Shown here one piece after another: positions 35,366 through 44,400 of a stretch of 64,000 bases of DNA. This stretch comes from Leptospirales bacterium (lineage in GTDB: Bacteria; Spirochaetota; Leptospiria; Leptospirales; Leptospiraceae), in assembly GCA_013297885.1 (NCBI GenBank), contig JAAFIR010000004.1:109875-173874 (forward strand). The letters run 5' to 3'. The notes under the pieces are model-generated. The model had not been told where the DNA came from and did not search any database. It saw only the letters and a program-made list of their open reading frames with translations. How positions within the stretch are numbered: the stretch's first letter is position 1; every line of letters begins with the position of its first letter. Position numbers and translations under genes: made by a program.

Positions 35366-35830
35366 ATGAAAAGTTTTATGTATCTAATAATCTTTGGGTT
35401 AAGTATCAATTTATTCTCGACAACTATTTATGTGCAGAGCCCAATTGCAAAAATTTTAGCCGAGCCCAATATGGCAAGTTCAGGGAAACCATTAAAGAAA
35501 GGTTCAGAAGTTACACAAATTGGAGAGCAAGACATGTTTTTGAAAATCAAAAATGGTTCTGAAATTGGTTGGGTTTTAAAAATTTATACAAGTAAGATTG
35601 CCCCTTCAAATAAAGCAAATTCTGCAGCTATCCAAAATGAAAAATCATCTGCAATTCAATCTCGTGCAAGAGCTTCCACTTTTACAGAAACTGCTTCTGC
35701 TAGAGGTTTAAATGAATCCAAAAGACTAAGAACTCGTGGCAACAATGAAGAATATGATTTTGAAGGTTTAGAGTGGTTAGATAAAGTTACAGTTAAAAAA
35801 GAAGATTTAAAAAATTTTAAAGAAGAGTAG
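35366..35830 (+). CDS. Secreted SH3-domain protein (second copy)
   Basis: 154 residues, with AGAGG five bases before the ATG. Signal peptide KSFMYLIIFGLSINLFST. The SH3b part (TIYVQSPIAKILAEPNMASS, GSEVTQIGEQDMFLKIKNGS) and the TETASARGL/LRTRGNNEEYDFEGL tail are nearly the same as at 31764. The protein-coding copy is separated from its FadL-like partner by 94 bases with no M48 gene, so the duplication lost, or never gained, the protease. Confidence 0.82.
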   Translation: MKSFMYLIIFGLSINLFSTTIYVQSPIAKILAEPNMASSGKPLKKGSEVTQIGEQDMFLKIKNGSEIGWVLKIYTSKIAPSNKANSAAIQNEKSSAIQSRARASTFTETASARGLNESKRLRTRGNNEEYDFEGLEWLDKVTVKKEDLKNFKEE

Positions 35831-35924
35831 CATAATTAAACTTATCTGATTTTTTACAGGTAAGTTTTTTTTAATAGAAAATTCAAAACTAAAAACAAAA
35901 TTATTAATCAACTTCAAGGCAACT

Positions 35925-37361
35925 ATGAACAAAATCTGTATTCTTTTATTTTTTATTTCCATAAAAATTTTTTCAGACACATTCCATAATGTTAATGGAT
36001 TTTTTGGGGAAAAAGCTCCAGGACTAAGTGGAGCATACACTGCAGTATCAGATGATCCAGCAGGAGCTTATTACAATCCGGCTGGACTAGCTTTCACTTA
36101 TGATAATTCTATTTCACTATCTGCAAGTAATATTACAAAAATACATAAAGGATATTTGAATGCCTTGGGACCAGGACAAGGTTATCAAAGAGACTCACAA
36201 AATTATATTCCAAACTTTTTTGGTGTAGTAAAAGAATACAAAACTTACCGAGTTGCTTTTTCCATTTTAAACACATTAAACGAAACATTCACAAGAAATG
36301 ATCAAATTGTAAATCCAGTTTATTTCCCACGTTTTGCAAGTGCAAGAATTAATAATACTGAAAGTTATAACCAAGTTCAAACAGGTGTTAGTATTGCAAA
36401 ATCAATTACAGATAAATTTTCAGTTGGAGCGACATTATATTATACTTATGATACTACAAATATCACAAATGCAAATCTAATTCAATTTACAAATTTACAA
36501 TTTCAATCAGGTGTGGTTACAGATAGAAGGGACACAAGAGGATTTTTACCAATTCTTGGAATTATGTATATGCCAACTACAAAAATTTCTCTTGGTTTAT
36601 CAATTAGAAGACAATTTGTAACTTCTGGGAATAGGCTTTTTAATTTATTTACAACAAGCTCATTTTCAAATTCAAATAGAATTCTCCTTCAAGAAGGAAC
36701 AGATGAAGCAAATGGAGGAAGACTAGGTAGCACACCAATTATTTATTCCCCACTTAACAATCGCATTCCTGAAACAACTGATGTTAGAGCGGGTTTTGCA
36801 GTATTTCCTTCCAAAAGATTAATGGCATCCTTTGATACAATTTATACTTCAGGTTTTAACAGAAAACAGAATCAATACGAAATGAGATTTGGTGGTGGAG
36901 CAAGAAATTATCTTCTGTTACAAGATTCAGAAGTGCAGGAATTAAAATTGTACAGCACAACAAATTTTGCTTTTGGAACAGAATACTATTTAACAGATAA
37001 TTTTGCATTAAGACTTGGTGGGTTTACGAATAATGCAAATACTAGAAATGTTCCTTGGCATGAATCAGCGACTCTTGCATATTTAAGGGAAAACCGACCA
37101 TTAGAAACTATTTCAAAAAATGCAGATGGACAAATTGATTATAAATTGGGATCATTAAGAACACCAGTTAGAAACGAATATGTAAATTTAATTGGTGGCT
37201 CTTTTGGATTTGCCTGGGCAACTTCTAAAACTTCATTTGGTGTTACCATTGTGAAAGAATATGGCAGAGGCTCATCACAAATTATTGAAACCAGTCCAAT
37301 CCAAACCATGGTTTATGATAGCACAGCATTGTATGTAATTGTGAGTTCAAAATCTAACTAG
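35925..37361 (+). CDS. FadL/TodX-like outer-membrane transport protein (second copy)
   Basis: 478 residues, the same length as the copy at 33008. Signal peptide NKICILLFFISIKIFSD. N-terminal hatch segment NGFFGEKAPGLSGAYTAVSD and DPAGAYYNPAGLAFTYDNSI; barrel strands continue to the C-terminus TMVYDSTALYVIVSSKSN. The most diverged parts are in the presumed loops, such as EESTKANGGRIG against EGTDEANGGRLG and the segment near residue 390. That pattern suggests two barrels with different substrates or exposure. A terminator and a two-hairpin element follow. Confidence 0.88.
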   Translation: MNKICILLFFISIKIFSDTFHNVNGFFGEKAPGLSGAYTAVSDDPAGAYYNPAGLAFTYDNSISLSASNITKIHKGYLNALGPGQGYQRDSQNYIPNFFGVVKEYKTYRVAFSILNTLNETFTRNDQIVNPVYFPRFASARINNTESYNQVQTGVSIAKSITDKFSVGATLYYTYDTTNITNANLIQFTNLQFQSGVVTDRRDTRGFLPILGIMYMPTTKISLGLSIRRQFVTSGNRLFNLFTTSSFSNSNRILLQEGTDEANGGRLGSTPIIYSPLNNRIPETTDVRAGFAVFPSKRLMASFDTIYTSGFNRKQNQYEMRFGGGARNYLLLQDSEVQELKLYSTTNFAFGTEYYLTDNFALRLGGFTNNANTRNVPWHESATLAYLRENRPLETISKNADGQIDYKLGSLRTPVRNEYVNLIGGSFGFAWATSKTSFGVTIVKEYGRGSSQIIETSPIQTMVYDSTALYVIVSSKSN

Positions 37362-37380
37362 AAATTACTTCTGTTAAACA

Positions 37381-37412
37381 ATACTATCGTTTATCAATAG
37401 TATCTTTTTTTT
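37381..37412 (+). terminator. Intrinsic terminator of the second FadL-like gene
   Basis: ATACTAT (37381-37387) pairs with ATAGTAT (37397-37403), followed by C and eight T. A similar but imperfect hairpin lies after the first copy (34460-34480). Confidence 0.65.
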
Positions 37413-37593
37413 GGGGAGAATTTTTTTGTGCCTAGCCCTTTAGCAATATTTTCGCTTAAGCGGAAATCACTCAGTTGATCTGCACAAAAAAACCGGGCTT
37501 TTCGCTACTTCCCAAGACAGGATTAACTTCTTCAGAGTTGCAAGTGCTTGGTTTCAACCCGCTGTCTTGGGAAACGCTTCAATCCCTTTCTTT
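37413..37593 (+). repeat. Two-hairpin intergenic element, copy 6 (P1 AGAA:TTCT)
   Basis: P1 pairs GGAGAA (37415-37420) with TTCTTT (37588-37593), four Watson-Crick and two G-T pairs. P2 is TTTTTTTGTGC (37421-37431) with GCACAAAAAAA (37482-37492). The linker is CCGGGCTTTTCGCTACTT, the same as copy 4. P3 is CCCAAGACAG (37511-37520) with CTGTCTTGGG (37562-37571), quite unlike P3 of copy 4. The second linker is AAACGCTTCAATCCCT. It lies in the 37362-37687 gap. Confidence 0.8.
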
Positions 37594-37687
37594 CGTATTG
37601 AAAATTATTTTTATCAAATCATAATCATTATTGATTGATTAAATATATTTTTACTTTTCATAAAAAAGTAAATTTAAACTATGAGTT

Positions 37688-38977
37688 ATGTCATTAAGAT
37701 ATGAATTAGCAAAAACAATGGCTAGATATTTCATTTTACATCTAGAGCAGGAATTATTAAAACCAAAAGAGGTAACTGAGTATGTTACTTTGGAAGGTGA
37801 AAATTTTTTAGATGTTACAAAAAAAATGATCAACTTGTTAGAAAAGAAATTTCCAGATGTCAGAGAAAAAAAACCCAAGTTTAATTATTTTAAACATTGG
37901 TGGACTAATGAATTTTTTTTTAGACAAGATCGTTTTAAGCCATATATGGAAACAACCTTCAAAACTCAAAACCAAATACAATTATTTAAAATTTTAGATA
38001 TACTATCTCCAGACGATACTAAAAGAAAACAACTCGCTGCAAGTATGACTTATACAATAAAAAAATTTAGAGAGAGAGGCAGGAATGTTTCATTTGATTT
38101 AATTTTTTCAGCTGAAGCAAGACAACTTCCCATTTTTGAATTAATAATTAAAATTGAAAAAATTCCTTATATTCGAGCAAAAAGAATTATTTATGAACAA
38201 AATATTTTTATGCAAAGAACAGCTTATAATGTAATTGATGAAGAACTTAGAATTTCACTTCAAAAAACAGATCAAATTTTAAAATCTATCTTACCTGAAA
38301 AAATTGTTAATGAATTAAAAGAAAATGGAAAAGTAGAACCTGAACTTTTAAAATCAGTCTCAGTTATGTTTTGTGATTTGGAAGGATTTACAAAATTATC
38401 CTCTACTCTAAGCCCAGAAAATTTACTTTTTGAATTGGATGAGTCATATACACATTTTGATAGAATTATTAAAATGATGCGACTAGAAAAATTAAAAACA
38501 ATTGGTGATTCATATATGTGTGTGGCTGGTTTAAATAAAGATTTAAAAGTTCATGCTGTGGATTCCATTTTAGCCGCTATTCGTATTCAAGAATTTCTAC
38601 GTAAATATGAAAAATCTAAAATAAAAAAAGGACTCCCAAGTTGGAAAGTAAGAATTGGAATTCACTCTGGATCTGTAGTAGCAGGAATACTTGGAAAAAA
38701 TAGATTTAATTATGATCTTTGGGGAGATACAGTTAATGTAGCACAAAGAATGGAGTCATCTTCAGTAGGTGGAAAAGTCAACATCTCTTTAGAAACTAAA
38801 AATCTTGCTGAAGAATTTTTTGATTTTGAAGAAAGAGGAAATATTTTTGTAAAAGGGAAAGGTGAAATGGAACAATTTTTTGTAGTTGGAATTAAAAAAG
38901 AATTATCATTAGACGGAAAAGGGAAAACTCCAAATAATAATTTTAAAAATATTTATAAAAAGATTTTACTCTCCTAA
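37688..38977 (+). CDS. Class III adenylate cyclase, soluble
   Basis: 429 residues. The first 200 residues are a helical domain I do not recognise (TMARYFILHLEQELLKPKEV, KHWWTNEFFFRQDRFKPYM). The cyclase domain spans about 222-405: metal Asp230 in MFCDLEGFT, Lys and Asp274 in LKTIGDSYM, the adenine-selecting Asp in YDLWGDTVN with the transition-state Asn, and Arg in AQRMESS. All catalytic residues are present. It makes cAMP in the cytosol, and the cNMP-binding protein at 2327 is a candidate receiver. It overlaps the end of the O-antigen-ligase gene by 12 bases, tail to tail. Confidence 0.92.
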   Translation: MSLRYELAKTMARYFILHLEQELLKPKEVTEYVTLEGENFLDVTKKMINLLEKKFPDVREKKPKFNYFKHWWTNEFFFRQDRFKPYMETTFKTQNQIQLFKILDILSPDDTKRKQLAASMTYTIKKFRERGRNVSFDLIFSAEARQLPIFELIIKIEKIPYIRAKRIIYEQNIFMQRTAYNVIDEELRISLQKTDQILKSILPEKIVNELKENGKVEPELLKSVSVMFCDLEGFTKLSSTLSPENLLFELDESYTHFDRIIKMMRLEKLKTIGDSYMCVAGLNKDLKVHAVDSILAAIRIQEFLRKYEKSKIKKGLPSWKVRIGIHSGSVVAGILGKNRFNYDLWGDTVNVAQRMESSSVGGKVNISLETKNLAEEFFDFEERGNIFVKGKGEMEQFFVVGIKKELSLDGKGKTPNNNFKNIYKKILLS

Positions 38978-40825
38978 AATAAATTCATTCCTTTGATTAA
39001 AATACTTTTTGGGAATTAAAATTGGAGTAAAATCTCTAAATCTATCTCTTTCAAAAATTTCTATACTATTAGCAATATCTTTTAAATTAATTTCAATTTT
39101 TTGATTTTCTTCTTTTTTAATTAATAAAGATTCTTGATGAATAATTTTTTTTTCTATATTTAAAAAATTAATTTTAAAATTTGCATTTTCTCTTTTAGTA
39201 GAATTATCTAAGCAAAATTCTAAATTAAATTTATTTTTATTTTCAGTTTTCCAAATAAGATTTCCTTTAAAGATAAAATGATTATTTGTCTCTGAATAAT
39301 TATTTAATTGATAATTTAAAGTTTGTTTTTTTCTAAATTCAAAAAGATTTTCTCGGCAATAAAAATTATAAAGTAACTGAATTAAAAATAAAAAGAAAAT
39401 CAAGTTTGATAAATACAATTTGTAATTATTTTTTTTTTCTTCATGACCTAATCCAAAAAAAAGAATAATACAAAAAAAAGCCACATCAGGATGTACTAAA
39501 TGGTAACCTATTAAAAAAGTAAACATAAGTAAAAATATTTCAACTCGAATCAATTTTTTACCAAGATTTAAAACTAAAAATATAGTTCCAAAAATGCCAA
39601 TTTCGAATAAAATTCCAGAATAAAACGAACCAGGATTATCAATTAGTTTAAATGGATTCGTTTTTTCTCTAGTTGTATCTTTAAGTTCTGGAATAAAACT
39701 ACCAATTCCATTTCCAAAAAATGGTTTTTCAAGAAATAATTCCAATGAAATTAAATTCAAATAAAATCTTGGGGGATCCACAGATTTTAAAAAAGTTTCA
39801 ATATTTTCAATTTTCTGGTATTGAAACTTATTTCTGATTTCAGGTTTATCAAGTTTATAAATTAAAAAACAAAATGATATAATGATAAATATCGTTGAAT
39901 ATATTTTGAATTTTTTAGAAATATAATTTTTATATTTGAGTAAGCTAATTAACATTCCAAAAAAAAGAATCAACAAACTTGTTCTACCTTGAGTTGTAAA
40001 AATAATTAAAAAATAATATATAAAATAAATAATTAATATAATAAAAATAAATTTATTTTTTTTAATCCATTGGTTAGAAAAATCTATAATTGGTAGAATA
40101 GTTTTGATATTGAGTAAAATTAAAAAAAAAGATATTGATAATATTACAGAAGAACTACTTGAATCTCTTAACAGTGCAGGTTGTCTCCCTACTTCTAAAC
40201 TTAAATTAGTTTGCTCCATCAAAAAATTTGGACTTATAAATTTTTGAATACTTAGAATAGGTAAATTGATTAATATTAGAAAAAAAATTCCGATCAAATA
40301 ATCTTTTTTATTTTTCTCATTATCTAAATAAATCCAGAATAGTGGAAAATAAATGGAATAAATAATTTCAACAGAAATTGCATAAGCTGTTTTGGATAAA
40401 ATTTCTGAATTATAAAAGGTTTCTTGTAGAGAGTATCCATTTAAATAGGGAAAATTAAAATAAACAAAAAATCTTTCTATTAATAAAAAATTCAAAAAAA
40501 GTATTAATATTAGAATATTAGAATATTCTAATTTATTTTTATTTTTAAACAAAACACCAGTTATTGCCCCAAAAAAAATTGGAAAATTACAAATAAAATT
40601 ATCAGAAATTCCTAAAATTGGAAGTAGTCTTGTTAAAGAAATCGCAGTTAATATAGTCAGTATTCTTCCAAATTTCTCAGAAATTAAATATGGTAGAAAA
40701 CCAATTCCAAAAGTTGATAAAAAGAAAAAATTGTATTTGGTATTTTCTATTGGATGAGTATATTGAAAGATATCCTTATAAATATAAAATAAAATAAATA
40801 CAAATAAAATTCTAATTTTTTTCAC
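38966..40825 (-). CDS. O-antigen ligase-like (Wzy_C) membrane protein
   Basis: 619 residues with about 12 membrane helices. The Wzy_C signature is in the large periplasmic loop: TTQGRTSLLILFFGML, then RFYLNLISLELFLEKPFFGN, GIGSFIPEL. WaaL-type ligases and polymerases join glycan chains onto lipid carriers or lipid A. The C-terminal 120 residues are a soluble domain rich in Lys/Asn. It is the last gene of the minus-strand run and overlaps the M14 gene by 14 bases, which suggests a shared role in the envelope. Confidence 0.87.
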   Translation of the reverse strand: MKKIRILFVFILFYIYKDIFQYTHPIENTKYNFFFLSTFGIGFLPYLISEKFGRILTILTAISLTRLLPILGISDNFICNFPIFFGAITGVLFKNKNKLEYSNILILILFLNFLLIERFFVYFNFPYLNGYSLQETFYNSEILSKTAYAISVEIIYSIYFPLFWIYLDNEKNKKDYLIGIFFLILINLPILSIQKFISPNFLMEQTNLSLEVGRQPALLRDSSSSSVILSISFFLILLNIKTILPIIDFSNQWIKKNKFIFIILIIYFIYYFLIIFTTQGRTSLLILFFGMLISLLKYKNYISKKFKIYSTIFIIISFCFLIYKLDKPEIRNKFQYQKIENIETFLKSVDPPRFYLNLISLELFLEKPFFGNGIGSFIPELKDTTREKTNPFKLIDNPGSFYSGILFEIGIFGTIFLVLNLGKKLIRVEIFLLMFTFLIGYHLVHPDVAFFCIILFFGLGHEEKKNNYKLYLSNLIFFLFLIQLLYNFYCRENLFEFRKKQTLNYQLNNYSETNNHFIFKGNLIWKTENKNKFNLEFCLDNSTKRENANFKINFLNIEKKIIHQESLLIKKEENQKIEINLKDIANSIEIFERDRFRDFTPILIPKKYFNQRNEFILGE

Positions 40826-42314
40826 TGATTTTTTTTAAAATAACTTTATTTAGTCTTAAATCGGAACTTGATTCTAGTTCAATTTCTTTAGTTTCGTATT
40901 CTCTGGCTGAGATTAAAATTTTTAATTTTATTTTTTCTTTGAATAATTTGATAAATAATGCATCTATTTTTCTAGAATTAAATTTTTCATCTTCAAAAAA
41001 TTCAATACTTGGTAATTCAATATTAGATTGAATGATTTCTTTATTTTCATTAAATGTTTGAATGATTATTTTTTCAGATTCATAAAATTCATCTAACAAT
41101 AATACCCATGATTTTCTAGCTCCAAGTAAAACTTTTTTTACAATACTGTATTCTGGGTTATGATGAGATGATTCAAAAATATAAGCATTTGTTCCAAAAG
41201 AATTATAATAATAATCTTGATCAGTACCATCAACGGGATATAAATTTTTTCTTAATTTATAATCTCTATCAGATCTAAAAGATTTTAATTTTTTAAGAAT
41301 TTTTTCTCCAAGAAATTTTGGATATTCATCAGAAGGATTTTTTGTTTCTTCAATAGTATAAGGAAATAAAACTGCAGTAGCATGTGAATGAAAGCTAAAA
41401 GAAAAAATAAATCTTTCTTTTCTTGCAAGAGCTATCATCGCTTTTGTTTCAGGTTCAGATGCTGAAGATTCACCTCTAAAAAAAACAGACTCTTTATTTC
41501 CAGATGAAGCTTTTTTTTGTCCAGAATTCCACATAAACGGAAAATTTCTATTTAAGTCTACTCCTCGATATAAATGTTGTTCACTCATTCCAGTTGGGAG
41601 ATACCCATTTTTTCTTCCCATAGCAGAGGATATGTTCCAAAAAAAATTCATTCCATCCGGATTCATAATTGGTACACACCAGATACTCAAATTTTTTAAT
41701 CTATCAGAAAATTTATTTGGATATTTTAAAATTTGGTAAATAACATCGTAAACATGTTCAGTTGAAATTAATTCATTCGAATGAATTGCTCCTAAAAATA
41801 AAACTGAGCCTTGAATTTCTTCCTTTGATGAAGGTAAAATTTTAAGTGCATAAATTTTTCTACCAAGTCTAGACTTACCTAATGAATGAAGTTCAACTTT
41901 AGTTGGAAAGTTTAGTGCAATATTCTTTAAATAAATTTCATTTAAGATTTCGTCTTTGTAACCATTTTGAATCGAATCTAAATCTTGGTAACCTTCTTCT
42001 AGCCTTTTAGTATATCCTAAATCATAATATTTAAATGGAGCATATTGTATTTTTTTATTCTTAATATTATATTTTTCTAATATAAAATATTCAGACTCAT
42101 TAAGTTTTAAAAACACAGATTCTTTGTCTTCAGAATAATTTTCTTTAGTTTCAAATTTGTTTTCTTCAAGTGCTAACTGATATTTGTATAAATCTTTTTT
42201 TGAAATTTTATAAATAGTATTTTCTTTAGATTCATTCAAAGGAATATTCGGGAATTTTTTTGTTTCAGAGAAGATTGAACAATTTAGTAAAATTAGTATT
42301 ATGTAATATTTCAT
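40812..42314 (-). CDS. M14-family zinc carboxypeptidase, exported
   Basis: 500 residues. Signal peptide KYYIILILLNC with a possible lipobox Cys12. The M14 zinc site is GAIHSNELI (His178, Glu181) and FSFHSHATAVLFPY (third ligand); PIMNPDGMNFFW, RGVDLNRNFPFMW and the catalytic Glu in NAYIFESSHH complete it. Carboxypeptidases of this group trim peptides or peptidoglycan stems outside the cytoplasm. A C-terminal 110-residue extension is not recognised. It overlaps the permease gene by four bases and the ligase gene by 14. Confidence 0.9.
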   Translation of the reverse strand: MKYYIILILLNCSIFSETKKFPNIPLNESKENTIYKISKKDLYKYQLALEENKFETKENYSEDKESVFLKLNESEYFILEKYNIKNKKIQYAPFKYYDLGYTKRLEEGYQDLDSIQNGYKDEILNEIYLKNIALNFPTKVELHSLGKSRLGRKIYALKILPSSKEEIQGSVLFLGAIHSNELISTEHVYDVIYQILKYPNKFSDRLKNLSIWCVPIMNPDGMNFFWNISSAMGRKNGYLPTGMSEQHLYRGVDLNRNFPFMWNSGQKKASSGNKESVFFRGESSASEPETKAMIALARKERFIFSFSFHSHATAVLFPYTIEETKNPSDEYPKFLGEKILKKLKSFRSDRDYKLRKNLYPVDGTDQDYYYNSFGTNAYIFESSHHNPEYSIVKKVLLGARKSWVLLLDEFYESEKIIIQTFNENKEIIQSNIELPSIEFFEDEKFNSRKIDALFIKLFKEKIKLKILISAREYETKEIELESSSDLRLNKVILKKISEKN

Positions 42315-43681
42315 AAATACTTTTCTTTTAAAAACAAAGTAAAATAAATAAATAAGATTATAAAAGCAGAATAAATTAAAATAAAATATTCTTCATTAAA
42401 AAACATTTCATAAATTACAAAAAACAAAATCAAACCTGTACAAAGAGAATACAATATCGGAGCTAAATAGTAACTAATTTTATAAAAAATTTTTTTTTCA
42501 GTTCCAATTTTTATTTTATAAACTGATAAAATTGTCATAACAGATAAAATTGATAAAAACAAAAATGATAAATTTAATATTTTAAAATCATTTTGAAAAA
42601 TTAAAATTTGCAAAATTGCAAAAATACCTAAAAATAAAATTGCATTTTTAGGAACTGAAGAATTATTTAATTCTGAAAATTTTTCAAAAAAGAGTTTATC
42701 TTTTGACATAGCAAACAATACCCTACTTCCAGTTATTAATGTTGAATTCATATTTCCAATAACTATAAAAAAAATTACTATACTTAAAATTTTACTACTT
42801 AAATAAATAGAGTCATTAGAAAAATTACCTAAACCTAATTCTACAAGTTTAACAAAAATATCCATTTCAGGATTTTGCAACACTTTAAATGGTAAAAAAC
42901 TTAAAAAACTAATTGAAAAAAATAAATATATTAATAGAACAAAAAAAGGACCAACTATCATCACTAACGGTAAATTTTTTTTTGCTTCTTTAACTTCATC
43001 TCCTAACATCAAAGGTGCATTCCAACCTGTATAAGTCCAATAAACAGCAACTAAAGCTGTAGATATTGAACTAAACTGAAAAGGTATGGTAGATGACTCA
43101 AAATTATCAATCAAAAAAAAATCAGTATCATTTAATAAAGAATTAATAAAAAGAGATAAAAATAAAATTACCAAAAAAAAAATTGGAAATATCGTTACAA
43201 ATTTTTGAACTAAAATAGATTTTTCAATTCCGAATAAATTTACACTAACCAATAATAGAATAATAAAAGCAGAAATGAAATCGGAATTTTTTAATCCAAG
43301 TAAAAAAGGGTTTTGGATTATATCACCAAAAATTGAACCTAATTGATATTGAACAGTTAAGGAAACTCCTATTGCGATAGATCCAGGAAAAGTTACCATC
43401 ATTGCTAAAAATCCATAAATAAATGCTGTCTTCCTCCCATAAGCATTTCTAAGATATGCATAATCTCCACCTGTTTCAGGTTTATTAATTGCTAAAATTG
43501 AAGCAGAGATTGCGCCAAAGATTGCAGTTAAGGCTCCAAAAACCCAATAAAGAAGAAATATATTTGGAGAACTAGACTTAGAAGCAATTTGACTTGAGTA
43601 TAAAAAAATTCCTACACCTATCATATTTCCGATCATGAGTAAAATTAAATTTTTGAGAGAGATTTTTTTTGATTCTTCCAT
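42311..43681 (-). CDS. APC-superfamily amino-acid permease
   Basis: 456 residues and 12 predicted membrane helices. The first helix holds GNMIGVGIFLYSSQIAS with the substrate-binding GxG; the sixth region reads YWTYTGWNAPLMLGDEVKEA. This matches the LAT/basic-amino-acid group of APC carriers more than the copy at 23718. Its tight place before an M14 peptidase (four-base overlap) suggests uptake of amino acids released outside. Confidence 0.9.
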   Translation of the reverse strand: MEESKKISLKNLILLMIGNMIGVGIFLYSSQIASKSSSPNIFLLYWVFGALTAIFGAISASILAINKPETGGDYAYLRNAYGRKTAFIYGFLAMMVTFPGSIAIGVSLTVQYQLGSIFGDIIQNPFLLGLKNSDFISAFIILLLVSVNLFGIEKSILVQKFVTIFPIFFLVILFLSLFINSLLNDTDFFLIDNFESSTIPFQFSSISTALVAVYWTYTGWNAPLMLGDEVKEAKKNLPLVMIVGPFFVLLIYLFFSISFLSFLPFKVLQNPEMDIFVKLVELGLGNFSNDSIYLSSKILSIVIFFIVIGNMNSTLITGSRVLFAMSKDKLFFEKFSELNNSSVPKNAILFLGIFAILQILIFQNDFKILNLSFLFLSILSVMTILSVYKIKIGTEKKIFYKISYYLAPILYSLCTGLILFFVIYEMFFNEEYFILIYSAFIILFIYFTLFLKEKYL

Positions 43682-43700
43682 AGAAAATTATATTAGAACA

Positions 43701-43714
43701 TTAGAATATTCTAA
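43701..43714. repeat. Perfect 14-bp palindrome TTAGAATATTCTAA
   Basis: Lies between the permease and SDR genes and covers the SDR stop. The same 14-mer is at 40518-40531 inside the ligase gene, and TTAGGATATTCTAA with one change is at 44327-44340. In such AT-rich DNA it may be chance, but three in 4 kb is notable. Confidence 0.35.
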
Positions 43715-44400
43715 ACTGCTGTTATACCACCATCAACTGTCCAATTTGCACCATTAATATAAGAAGAATCTTCACTTAACAAAAATTTAACTATTCTTGC
43801 TATTTCAAAAGGTTTTGCAATTTTTCTAGATGGAGTAATTTCTAGAATTTTTTTTTTGTGATCAGAGACTTCTAATTCCTGAACACCCATTTTAGTGTCC
43901 ACATAACCTGGACTAACTGCGTTACATGTAATACCAAATTCTCCCCATTCATCAGCAAGCGATTTCATCAAACCAAGAACCGCATGTTTAGAAGAAGAAT
44001 AAGCAACAGAATTTTTTGCTCCTACCAAGCTTTGTGAAGATGCTATAAAAACCACTCTACCAAAGAGATTTCTTTTCATATACGGTAGTATTTCTTTAAG
44101 TATTAAAAAAGAAGATTTTAAATTAATTGAAAAAATTTCATCCCAAAGTTTCTCTTCAACTTGATTCATTGGAACAAATGGTCCACCAAATCCAGCTGAA
44201 AAAATAATTCTAGAAATTTTTTCTAAATCGATTTTTTCCAAGGAAGAAAAAATTGATTTTGAATCTCTTAAATCCGTTTTTAAAAAAATTGCTTTTCCAG
44301 ATTCAACCAAATCAAAATTAATCATATTAGGATATTCTAATATATTTAGAATTGAAGAACCAATACCTCCAGATCCTCCAGTTATTAAACAATCACTCAT
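43711..44400 (-). CDS. Short-chain dehydrogenase/reductase
   Basis: 229 residues from ATG at 44400, which overlaps the stop of the preceding gene by eight bases; a longer frame exists upstream but would overlap more. Cofactor loop CLITGGSGGIGSSILNIL, then IIFSAGFGG, catalytic Ser in VVFIASSQS and Tyr-x-x-x-Lys in AYSSSKHAVLG; the C-terminal GGITAV is typical. NAD(P)-dependent oxidoreductase of unknown substrate, probably in envelope sugar or lipid metabolism by context. Confidence 0.9.
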   Translation of the reverse strand: MSDCLITGGSGGIGSSILNILEYPNMINFDLVESGKAIFLKTDLRDSKSIFSSLEKIDLEKISRIIFSAGFGGPFVPMNQVEEKLWDEIFSINLKSSFLILKEILPYMKRNLFGRVVFIASSQSLVGAKNSVAYSSSKHAVLGLMKSLADEWGEFGITCNAVSPGYVDTKMGVQELEVSDHKKKILEITPSRKIAKPFEIARIVKFLLSEDSSYINGANWTVDGGITAV

